Origin: JAZKIX01 sp040384645
GTDB taxonomy: Bacteria > Pseudomonadota > Gammaproteobacteria > Burkholderiales > Burkholderiaceae_D
Reading direction: 5' to 3'
Length of the DNA stretch: 34,595 nt
Assembly: GCA_040384645.1 (NCBI GenBank)
Contig: JAZKIX010000159.1
Location: forward strand, 1-34,595
The translations under genes and the position numbers were made by a program. Every line of letters starts with the position of its first letter. Within the stretch, counting starts at the first letter, position 1. The notes under the pieces were generated by a model, which was given only the letters and a program-made list of their open reading frames with translations, made no database searches and had not been told where the DNA came from. Positions 24,879 through 32,331 of the stretch are shown here, piece after piece.

Positions 24879-25047
24879 GATGATGGCCTTCCTTTGCGCT
24901 AAGCAATACGCGTTAGCTGATTGTTAGCTGATGGATTATGGCTGGGTGCGAACGGCGTCAAGAGCGCCGCCTGTTACGCCAGCCGGAAGCAGTGGTGGAC
25001 GATTGTAGCGGCTTTTTTTGTGCCGCGGCAGGGCGCGATGGCGGCTG

Positions 25048-26430
25048 TTACTTTCCAATACAAAATCGACTAAAAATGACACCCAATAAGTCGTCTGGTG
25101 AAAACGCCCCCGTAATGCTATTGAGCCGCTCCTGCGCCAGCCGCAACTCTTCCGCAAACAAATCGAGCGACTGATCACTTTCACAGGCGTGTTGATGCGC
25201 CATATCAAGATGGGTACGTGCTGATTTCAGCGCAATCAAATGCCGTTCGCGCGCCATGTATAAGGATTCGCCGGTTTGTTGCCAACCTGCGATACGCAGC
25301 AATTGCACACGTAGCAGGTCTATGCCCACCTTATTGGTGGCGGAGAGATAGACATTAGCGATCTCGCCCATCGTATCAATCGCCGGTTTGTGTCCCGACA
25401 AGTCGATTTTGTTCCAAACCCGCAGTACCGGCACACCTTCGGGGAAGCGCAAAACAAGTGCTTCATCGGCGCGGGACGGGCCGAGGTCGGCATCCAGCAA
25501 ATGCAAGATCACGTCCGCGCCCTGCACCGCCGCCCAAGTACGCTCAATACCGATCCGCTCGACTTCATCAGCGGCGTCGGCTGCAGCCCTGATGCCGGCA
25601 GTGTCAATGATATTGAGGGGAATGCCTTCTATTTGAATGGTTTCGGTGACTTTATCGCGGGTGGTACCGGCGATTGCCGTAACAATGGCCACATCGGCAC
25701 CAGCCAGCGCATTGAGCAAGGAAGATTTGCCCACATTGGGCTGTCCGGCCAATACGACATTCAATCCCTCCCGCAATAAAGCGCCTTGCGCCGCTTGCTG
25801 GAAGACCCGTTCCAGCGCACTACGGATCTGCTCCAATTGTCCGCGCGCATCAGATTTTTCAAGAAAGTCAATTTCTTCTTCAGGGAAATCCAATGTCGCT
25901 TCGACCAGCATGCGCAGATGGATTACTTGCTCTAACAAAACATGAATCACCTTAGAGAAAGCGCCCGACAAGGATTGCGACGCTGATTTCGCGGCAGCCT
26001 CGGTGGTCGCATCAATCAGATCGGCGACCGCCTCCGCCTGCGCCAGATCGAGCTTGTCATTGAGAAAGGCACGCCGCGTAAATTCGCCTGGCTCTGCCAG
26101 ACGCAAACCGATGTCTTGCCCCGCTGACAGACAGCGCGACAGCAACATTTGCAGAACCACCGGGCCGCCATGTCCTTGCAGCTCCAGCACGTCCTCTCCC
26201 GTATACGAATGGGGCGCCTTGAAATAGATCACGATGCCTTGGTCGATTACATTGCCTTCCGCATCGCGAAAAGGCAAATACGTTGCGCGCCTGGCTTGCA
26301 GCAGCACCTCTTGACCAAACAGGTTTTGGCTCAACTCACCCAAATTTTTACCAGAAATCCGAACCACGCCGATACCTCCACGGCCAGGTGCGGTTGCAAT
26401 CGCAACGATGGGTGACGAATCAAAATTCAT
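25048..26430 (-). CDS. mnmE: tRNA uridine-5-carboxymethylaminomethyl modification GTPase MnmE
   Basis: MnmE works with MnmG to form cmnm5U at the wobble position of tRNAs. The 460-residue protein has the N-terminal tetrahydrofolate-binding domain (VRISG, GPVV), and the helical domain split by the G domain (G1 GQPNVGKSS 229-237, G2 GTTRD 255-259, G3 DTAG 276-279). It ends in FCIGK, with the conserved C-terminal Cys-x-Gly-Lys that is essential for activity. Length is normal. It lies downstream of yidC on the same strand in the classical order, separated by a bidirectional terminator. Confidence 0.98.
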   Translation of the reverse strand: MNFDSSPIVAIATAPGRGGIGVVRISGKNLGELSQNLFGQEVLLQARRATYLPFRDAEGNVIDQGIVIYFKAPHSYTGEDVLELQGHGGPVVLQMLLSRCLSAGQDIGLRLAEPGEFTRRAFLNDKLDLAQAEAVADLIDATTEAAAKSASQSLSGAFSKVIHVLLEQVIHLRMLVEATLDFPEEEIDFLEKSDARGQLEQIRSALERVFQQAAQGALLREGLNVVLAGQPNVGKSSLLNALAGADVAIVTAIAGTTRDKVTETIQIEGIPLNIIDTAGIRAAADAADEVERIGIERTWAAVQGADVILHLLDADLGPSRADEALVLRFPEGVPVLRVWNKIDLSGHKPAIDTMGEIANVYLSATNKVGIDLLRVQLLRIAGWQQTGESLYMARERHLIALKSARTHLDMAHQHACESDQSLDLFAEELRLAQERLNSITGAFSPDDLLGVIFSRFCIGK

Positions 26431-26508
26431 GGGTAGACTTTATTGAAAGAGCTCGAGAACTTGTCCTGGGATAGTTTCGACGATGTTACATAAGGATTTT
26501 AAATGTTA

Positions 26509-26535
26509 AAAAGCCCGTTTAAAACACGGGCTTTT
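26509..26535. terminator. Terminator between yidC and mnmE
   Basis: A perfect 10-bp stem (AAAAGCCCGT with ACGGGCTTTT) around a 7-base AT-rich loop, with T-tracts on both sides. It ends the rpmH-rnpA-yidD-yidC transcript (minus strand) ahead of mnmE. Confidence 0.85.
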
Positions 26536-26558
26536 CGATTGAAAGGATCAGTCTGTTA

Positions 26559-28211
26559 TTAGGTTTTTTTGCCGCCTTCAATTTGACGTGTAATGACCCA
26601 TTGTTGCACGATCGACAAAATATTATTCACAACGTAATACAAGACCAGGCCGGATGGGAAGAAGAAGAACATAGCCGAGAATACCAACGGCATGATCATC
26701 ATCATTTTTGCTTGGATCGGATCAGGCGGCGCCGGATTGAGCTTGGTCTGGATAAACATGGAAATAGCCATCAATACTGGCAAGATAAACCACGGATCGG
26801 GCGATGCCAGATCTTGAATCCAGCCCAGCCAAGGCGCATTCCGCATTTCGACACTGGCTTGCAATACCCAAAACAAGGCGATGAAAACCGGCATCTGCAC
26901 CAAAATCGGTAAGCAACCACCAAGTGGGTTGGCTTTTTCGGACTTGTACAATTCCATCATCGCCTGATTCATTTTTTGTGGATCAGATTTGTGGCGTTCA
27001 CGAATTGCCTGCATTTTAGGGGTCAATACTTTCATTTTGCCCATGCTGCGATAACCGGCGGCCGATAGCGGGAAAAATGCCAGCTTGATCAAAACCGTAA
27101 ACACAATAATGGTCCAACCCCAGTTGCCAAGGAGTTTATGCAATTGATCCATCACCCAAAAAATCGGCTTGGCGATGATGGTGAGCCAGCCATAGTCTTT
27201 AACCAGGTCAAGGCCGGGCGCGACCTTGTCTAAAAGTGAAGATTCTTGCGGGCCAGAGAACAAGCGCGCATCAGAAGTTACCGTAGTGCCGGGAGCAATG
27301 GTACCTAACGGCATTTTGACGCCAACCCGATAAAGGTTAGCGGCCACTTTTTCAGTAAAAATCTCACGCTGTTCTTTGTCCTGCGGTAAAAAAGCACTCA
27401 CAAAAAACTGCTGCACAATTGCGACCCAGCCGTTATCGGCATTTTTTGCATGTGTCGCTTTCTCTTTTTCGATATCTTCAAAAGTCAGCTTTTGGAACTT
27501 GTCGGTCTCGGTGTACACAGTCGGTCCGGTGTAGCTACTCAAGAACATACTGTTGCCTGGTGGTGCATGACCGTCATGCACCAGTTGCAGATAAAGCGAA
27601 GGCGTAATCGGTGCCGCGCTGTTATTGCTGACATCATGCTTTACGCCTATGACGTAATCGCCGCGTTTAAAGGTATACGTTTTGCTCAGCTTGACGCCGC
27701 CTTGCTCAGACTCCAACACCAATTGCACTTCGTTCGCGCCGTCCAAAGTCCGTGGACCCGGCTTGGCAACAAAGCCGGATTTATGGTTAGGAAATGCGCC
27801 GCCGATCAAGCCTGTTTGCGCTAGATAAGTATGCGTTTCAGTAATGTCGAACAAGACTTCGTTCTTTTTAGGATCAGTACTGCTCTTGTGCTTGAGCAAT
27901 TCAAGACGCTTGAGTTCACCGCCAAGCGTGTCGATTTCCGCCTTGAACACATCAGTGGTCACTGTGATGATTTCACTATGCAACGGTGTGGCTTCGCCTG
28001 AAGCTAAGGCAGTCACTCCTGCGACTGCACCGGCACTTGCCTGCGCCGCATTCGCACTTGCTTTACCACCCGCTGCGGTGCCGGCTTTTGCGGGTTCTTG
28101 CACGGCAGGTGCAAATAAGGACGGCTTGCCACTGGCGCGCATCCAGTTGTCCCACAGGAACAAGAGCGACATCGACAACACAACCCACAGGACGGTACGT
28201 TTGATATCCAT
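26559..28211 (-). CDS. yidC: Membrane protein insertase YidC
   Basis: YidC inserts and folds inner-membrane proteins alone or with SecYEG. The 550-residue protein has an N-terminal anchor (VLWVVLSMSLLFLWDNWM, residues 7-24), a disordered Ala-rich linker (~35-75), the periplasmic beta-supersandwich domain (~78-330) and the conserved C-terminal insertase core (LLGNWGWTIIVFTVLIKLAFFPLSAAGYRSM.KM..L.P, NPLGGCLPILVQMPVFIALFWVL, FFFPSGLVLYYVVNN). Length is as in other Gram-negative bacteria. It lies 11 bases downstream of yidD. Confidence 0.98.
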   Translation of the reverse strand: MDIKRTVLWVVLSMSLLFLWDNWMRASGKPSLFAPAVQEPAKAGTAAGGKASANAAQASAGAVAGVTALASGEATPLHSEIITVTTDVFKAEIDTLGGELKRLELLKHKSSTDPKKNEVLFDITETHTYLAQTGLIGGAFPNHKSGFVAKPGPRTLDGANEVQLVLESEQGGVKLSKTYTFKRGDYVIGVKHDVSNNSAAPITPSLYLQLVHDGHAPPGNSMFLSSYTGPTVYTETDKFQKLTFEDIEKEKATHAKNADNGWVAIVQQFFVSAFLPQDKEQREIFTEKVAANLYRVGVKMPLGTIAPGTTVTSDARLFSGPQESSLLDKVAPGLDLVKDYGWLTIIAKPIFWVMDQLHKLLGNWGWTIIVFTVLIKLAFFPLSAAGYRSMGKMKVLTPKMQAIRERHKSDPQKMNQAMMELYKSEKANPLGGCLPILVQMPVFIALFWVLQASVEMRNAPWLGWIQDLASPDPWFILPVLMAISMFIQTKLNPAPPDPIQAKMMMIMPLVFSAMFFFFPSGLVLYYVVNNILSIVQQWVITRQIEGGKKT

Positions 28212-28222
28212 ACGTGTATTTT

Positions 28223-28483
28223 TCAGGAGTGGTTACAACCGCATGCGGTTGAAGAATCTGTTTGGGAATTGGGGGGCGGTACCGGATCGACACCGCCAGC
28301 GTGCCAAGGATGGCATTTGCAGATACGTTTGAGCGCTAAGTAGCTGCCTGCTGCTGCGCCATGAGTCCCAATGGCTTGGGTCGCGTAATCGGAGCAACTG
28401 GGATAAAACCGGCAGTTTTGACCAAGCAATGGGCTCAGGCCAAGCTTATAGGCACGCAACATCAGCAATAACAGGAATTTCAT
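28223..28483 (-). CDS. yidD: Membrane protein insertion efficiency factor YidD
   Basis: A small membrane-associated protein helping YidC-dependent insertion. The 86-residue sequence shows the family fingerprint LLRAYKLGLSPLLGQNCRFYPSCSDYA and the CHPWHAGGVDPVPP motif with conserved cysteines. The start codon overlaps the rnpA stop by four bases. The C-terminal tail (SQTDSSTACGCNHS) is variable, as is usual. Confidence 0.95.
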   Translation of the reverse strand: MKFLLLLMLRAYKLGLSPLLGQNCRFYPSCSDYATQAIGTHGAAAGSYLALKRICKCHPWHAGGVDPVPPPNSQTDSSTACGCNHS

Positions 28484-28860
28484 GGCGTTTTTGCAGCGGT
28501 TTGTGCAACAAACAGGCGCAATATCTCGACTCGCAACTGCGCCTTCAAACTGGCGGTGGTAGCAGGGCCGGTTTTTTTATTGACAGGCGTGGACAAGCGA
28601 ACGATGCAATCGATCGCCGGCAATTTCGCACATCGAAAAATTTCTCGCGTGACACGCTTGATGGTATTGCGGGTCACCGCGCGCGGCGCAAACCGTTTGG
28701 CCACGACTACTCCAAGCCGCGCATGCGGCAATTGATTGACACGGGTATATAAAACAAAATGTGCCGTTCTTTGGGTAGGGCGCAAACGAAAAACGGATGA
28801 AAACTCATCCGTTTTAACGATCCGCCGATCGCGTGCGAAGTCTTGAGAAACGCTTGTCAC
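28480..28860 (-). CDS. rnpA: Ribonuclease P protein component
   Basis: RnpA is the protein subunit of RNase P, helping the RNA catalyst cleave 5' leaders of pre-tRNAs. The 126-residue protein starts with GTG and keeps the RNR motif region (RNTIKRVTREIFR) and R.GVVVAKRFAPRAVTRN. It is very basic. Like its neighbours, it lies in the rpmH operon, overlapping yidD by four bases and starting 27 bases after rpmH. Confidence 0.95.
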   Translation of the reverse strand: MTSVSQDFARDRRIVKTDEFSSVFRLRPTQRTAHFVLYTRVNQLPHARLGVVVAKRFAPRAVTRNTIKRVTREIFRCAKLPAIDCIVRLSTPVNKKTGPATTASLKAQLRVEILRLFVAQTAAKTP

Positions 28861-28887
28861 GCAAGCAGCAAGGCAACGAAGCCTGGC

Positions 28888-29022
28888 TTAAGCGGCCAAA
28901 CGTTTGCGGCCTTTGGCGCGACGTGCGTTAAGCACAGCGCGACCGCCACGGGTTGCCATACGTGCGCGGAAGCCGTGGGTACGCTTACGGCGTACAACGG
29001 AAGGTTGGTAAGTACGTTTCAT
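28888..29022 (-). CDS. rpmH: 50S ribosomal protein L34
   Basis: This 44-residue very basic protein begins MKRTYQPSVVRRKRTHGFRA and ends RLAA, the universal L34 pattern, with RMATRGGRAVLNARRAKGRK in the middle. It is the first gene of the rpmH-rnpA-yidD-yidC operon, divergent from dnaA. Confidence 0.98.
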   Translation of the reverse strand: MKRTYQPSVVRRKRTHGFRARMATRGGRAVLNARRAKGRKRLAA

Positions 29023-29378
29023 TGTGGTCTCGCTAATCAGCAAAAATAAATCGGGTCGTTACATCATCCCTTGACGCCTATTTTCTAGTTTGCAATGTTT
29101 TGTGGCATGTCAAAAACAGCACAAATCTTCGCTCTACAGGCGCGGAACCCTGAATTAGACAGCATTTTCGGTCAGCTTGTCAATTGCTTCGGCACTTTTC
29201 AGCCAGTTAATTTAACCAGCAGAAAGGTGCTGCACAAGCAAAATTTGACGCCAGCCTGTGGATAACTTTGACGCGGGCGGTTAGAATAGCTGACGCGCGT
29301 GACAAGTTCAGCGGAGAAAATTACCGCCCATCGCCGGCCGTCACGCCCCTCTTTGCAGATATTTCAGATAGACGATTC
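29023..29378. other. rpmH-dnaA divergent intergenic region
   Basis: About 355 bases without a gene, carrying the rpmH and dnaA promoters. Only one strict DnaA box (TGTGGATAA, 29257-29265) is visible and no cluster of boxes or GATC sites. This region alone does not look like a full oriC; the origin may use divergent boxes or lie elsewhere. Confidence 0.6.
29257..29287 (+). promoter_or_regulatory. DnaA box and candidate dnaA promoter
   Basis: TGTGGATAA (29257-29265), complementary to the strong box TTATCCACA, encloses TGGATA (29259-29264), a 4-of-6 match to the -35, with TAGAAT (29282-29287) 17 bases downstream (5 of 6 to -10). DnaA bound to the box would cover the -35, the usual autorepression arrangement. 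The box is seen; the promoter is predicted. Confidence 0.55.
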
Positions 29379-30773
29379 ATGGAAAATTTTTGGCAGACCT
29401 GTTCCGCGCAGTTGGAACTGGAACTGACGCCGCAGCAATTCAATGCCTGGATCAAGCCGCTCATTCCGCTCGACTACGAAGACGGCACCTTGCGGGTAGC
29501 TGCGCCCAATCGCTTCAAGCTTGATTGGGTCAAAACACAGTTTGCCAGCCGTATCACCACTCTCGCCAGTCAATTTTGGGAAGAACCGACCAAGGTTCAG
29601 TTTGTGCTCGACCCGCGCCTGCTGGCGCCAAAAAAGAGTGGTGGCGCCAACCCAAGCACGATGCCAACCGCAGTGGATAACTATGGCGATGCCGCTGCCA
29701 GCCACATGCCGGAACGGGTGCAGGAAGCAGCCGACGCCGCGCCGCGGCGTGACCTAAGTCGCATCAATACCGAATTGACTTTCGACAGCTTCGTCACTGG
29801 TAAGGCCAATCAACTGGCACGTGCGGCGGCGATCCAGGTGGCCAACAATCCCGGCATTTCATATAACCCGCTGTTCTTTTATGGCGGCGTCGGTCTGGGT
29901 AAAACTCACTTGATTCATGCTATCGGCAATCAGGTATTGCAAGACCAGCCGAAGGCAAAAATCCGCTACATCCATGCCGAACAGTATGTGCGCGATGTGG
30001 TGACGGCGTATCAGCGCAAAGGCTTCGACGAATTCAAGCGCTATTACCATTCGCTCGATTTGCTGCTGATCGATGATATTCAATTCTTTGGTGGCAAAAG
30101 CCGCACTCAAGAAGAATTCTTCTACGCTTTCGAAGCCCTGATCGCCGCAAAAAAACAAATCATCATCACCAGCGACACCTATCCCAAGGAAATCACCGGG
30201 ATGGACGACCGCCTGATTTCACGTTTCGATTCCGGCTTGACGGTCGCCATCGAACCGCCCGAGCTAGAAATGCGGGTCGCGATCTTGCTCAAGAAGGCCA
30301 AGCAAGAAAACGTGGTGTTCTCAGACGATGTCGCGTTTTTTGTGGCCAAGCATTTGCGCTCCAATGTGCGCGAACTGGAAGGCGCCTTGCGCAAAATCCT
30401 GGCGTATTCGCGCTTTCACGGCAAAGACATCACGATCGATGTCGTCAAGGATGCCTTGAAGGATTTGCTGTCGGTACAAAACCGCCAGATTTCGGTCGAG
30501 AATATTCAAAAAACCGTCGCCGACTTCTTCAATATCAAAGTAGCCGACATGTATTCCAAACGGCGCCCGGCCAATATCGCCCGGCCGCGCCAGATTGCCA
30601 TGTATCTGGCCAAGGAATTGACACAAAAAAGCTTGCCCGAAATCGGCGAATTGTTTGGCGGCCGCGATCACACCACCGTGTTGCATGCGGTACGAAAAAT
30701 TGCGCTGGATCGCACTAAGAGTCCCGAATGCAATCACGAACTGCATGTATTGGAGCAGACGTTGAAAGGTTAG
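29379..30773 (+). CDS. dnaA: Chromosomal replication initiator protein DnaA
   Basis: DnaA binds boxes at oriC and melts the origin. The 464-residue protein begins MENFWQTCSAQLELELTPQQFNAW (domain I), has a linker with variable sequence, an AAA+ domain (FFYGGVGLGKTHLIHAIGN Walker A, LLLIDDIQFF Walker B, SRFDSGLTVAI) and domain IV with the DnaA signature GRDHTTVLHAVRKI. The start is at MENFWQ; the longer frame upstream would run through the predicted promoter. It is followed by dnaN and gyrB. Confidence 0.98.
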   Translation: MENFWQTCSAQLELELTPQQFNAWIKPLIPLDYEDGTLRVAAPNRFKLDWVKTQFASRITTLASQFWEEPTKVQFVLDPRLLAPKKSGGANPSTMPTAVDNYGDAAASHMPERVQEAADAAPRRDLSRINTELTFDSFVTGKANQLARAAAIQVANNPGISYNPLFFYGGVGLGKTHLIHAIGNQVLQDQPKAKIRYIHAEQYVRDVVTAYQRKGFDEFKRYYHSLDLLLIDDIQFFGGKSRTQEEFFYAFEALIAAKKQIIITSDTYPKEITGMDDRLISRFDSGLTVAIEPPELEMRVAILLKKAKQENVVFSDDVAFFVAKHLRSNVRELEGALRKILAYSRFHGKDITIDVVKDALKDLLSVQNRQISVENIQKTVADFFNIKVADMYSKRRPANIARPRQIAMYLAKELTQKSLPEIGELFGGRDHTTVLHAVRKIALDRTKSPECNHELHVLEQTLKG

Positions 30774-31093
30774 CAGCGAGGCTAAAAACATCGCAATCAA
30801 GCAAATTGAAGGGGAAATATACTCCATGCAGTATTTTATTTGACCCAATGAAACCGAGCGGATTAGCTAGTGTTTTGCCTTATACCCCCCATTATTTTCC
30901 TTAATAAGGAAGTGCAGTTAAGTTGTCGCTGGATGCGCTCTGCGCTGGTGCAGTGAAAATGTAGATTAATCAGCAATTTCTGTCAAAATACGGGCTGATT
31001 TCAACCGCGCCTATTTTGCAAGTGTTTGATTTGTTGTAGATTTTTCGGCTTAACCATTAAAAAATATCCGTTAACTTTTTATCGAGGAACACT
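30774..31093. other. dnaA-dnaN intergenic region
   Basis: About 320 bases, unusually long for this pair. It holds element copy C and an AT-rich stretch ahead of the dnaN ribosome-binding site (GAGGAA). No strict DnaA box was seen (TGTAGATTA and TGTAGATTT are imperfect). Confidence 0.6.
30814..30890 (+). repeat. Intergenic element, copy C (plus orientation)
   Basis: GAAATATACT-CCATGC-AGTATTTT (30814-30837), 20 bases with CAATGAA, GCGGATTAGC, ten bases, and CCTTATACCCCCC ending at 30890, then ATTATTTT. It matches copy B without gaps in the 53 bases after the dyad (32 identical) and lies between dnaA and dnaN. Confidence 0.65.
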
Positions 31094-32200
31094 ATGCAAT
31101 TGGTCAAAACCCCCAGAGATACCCTTCTCCGGCCACTGCAGATAGTGAGCGGTATTGTCGAGCGTCGGCACACTTTGCCGATTCTGGCCAATATTCTCAT
31201 TCGTAAGGATGGCGAAAAAGTGTCGTTCCTGTCGACCGACATTGAAGTGCAAATCACCACGCATGCACAAATCGGCGCGGGCAGCGATGTCGTTGCCACC
31301 ACCGTCGCGGCCAGAAAGCTACTCGACATCTTGCGCGCCTTGCCCGATTCCGGCGATGTCAGCATGACCTTGCTCAACAAGCGTCTGACGGTGCAAACCG
31401 GCAAATCGCGCTTCGCCCTGCAAACCCTGGCGGCAGAAGAATTCCCGACCGTGGCGCAGGCCGAGCATTACCACACCAAAGTCACGCTGCCGCAAAAGAT
31501 GCTCAAGCATCTTTTCAATATGGTCCATTTTTCGATGGCGCAGCAAGACATCCGTTATTACCTCAATGGCCTGTTGCTGGTGGTCGATGGCAAGAACGTG
31601 ATTGCGGTCGCGACCGACGGCCATCGTCTGGCGTTTTGCCAGGTTGAAACCGAGCAGGAATTTGCCCGCCAAGAAGTCATCATCCCGCGCAAAACCATCC
31701 TGGAATTGCAGCGCTTGCTGGATGAAAACGACGATCCGGTCGATCTGGAAATCGCCGCCAACCAAGTCAAGTTGACCTTCGCCGATATCGAGCTGATTTC
31801 CAAGTTGGTAGAAGGTAAATTCCCCGACTACAACCGCGTGGTGCCGAAGGGTTACAAGAACAATTTCACCATCGGCCGCGACGAATTGCTGCGCTCCTTG
31901 CAACGTGCCGCGATCATGACCAGCGACAAGTTCAAGGGCGTGCGCGTGATCGTGACACCGGGCAGCATGAAAATCAGCTCCACCAATGCCGACCAGGAAG
32001 AAGCGGTCGAAGAACTCGAAATCGATTACGGCGGCGATAGCGTCGACATCGGTTTCAACGTCACTTACCTGCTCGATGTATTGAATAACCTGAAGTGCGA
32101 CCAGATCAATATTGCTCTGGGTGATTCCAATTCGTCAGCACTGATTTCAATCCCCGACAACACTGACTTTAAATACGTCGTGATGCCGATGCGGATTTGA
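31094..32200 (+). CDS. dnaN: DNA polymerase III sliding clamp (beta subunit)
   Basis: DnaN forms the dimeric ring clamp that tethers DNA polymerase III. The 368-residue protein has the three clamp folds and the family motifs LPILANILI, DGHRLA (here ATDGHRLAFCQ), FPDYNRVVPKGYKN and the C-terminal YVVMPMRI with the peptide-binding pocket. GAGGAA precedes the ATG. It is followed by gyrB; a hairpin lies in between. Confidence 0.98.
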   Translation: MQLVKTPRDTLLRPLQIVSGIVERRHTLPILANILIRKDGEKVSFLSTDIEVQITTHAQIGAGSDVVATTVAARKLLDILRALPDSGDVSMTLLNKRLTVQTGKSRFALQTLAAEEFPTVAQAEHYHTKVTLPQKMLKHLFNMVHFSMAQQDIRYYLNGLLLVVDGKNVIAVATDGHRLAFCQVETEQEFARQEVIIPRKTILELQRLLDENDDPVDLEIAANQVKLTFADIELISKLVEGKFPDYNRVVPKGYKNNFTIGRDELLRSLQRAAIMTSDKFKGVRVIVTPGSMKISSTNADQEEAVEELEIDYGGDSVDIGFNVTYLLDVLNNLKCDQINIALGDSNSSALISIPDNTDFKYVVMPMRI

Positions 32201-32228
32201 TCATTGATTTTTTATGGCTCAATTTAAT

Positions 32229-32263
32229 GGCAATCAGCTTGAAAACATTTCAGCCTGATTGCC
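32229..32263 (+). other. Hairpin in the dnaN-gyrB spacer
   Basis: GGCAATCAG (32229-32237) and CTGATTGCC (32255-32263) are perfect inverted repeats; the inner loop adds partial pairing. No U-tract follows, so it is more likely a partial terminator or processing structure. Confidence 0.5.
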
Positions 32264-32331
32264 TTCCGATGCCAGTAGTTTTGCAGTAAATGTGCGTGTA
32301 AATCAGTAATCGTCTTTTGAGAAAGTAGTCC

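Noticed and set aside
25005..25025. GCGGC...GCCGC hairpin after mnmE
   Set aside because: The T-run is in the loop and no U-tract follows on the mnmE strand; too weak to call a terminator.
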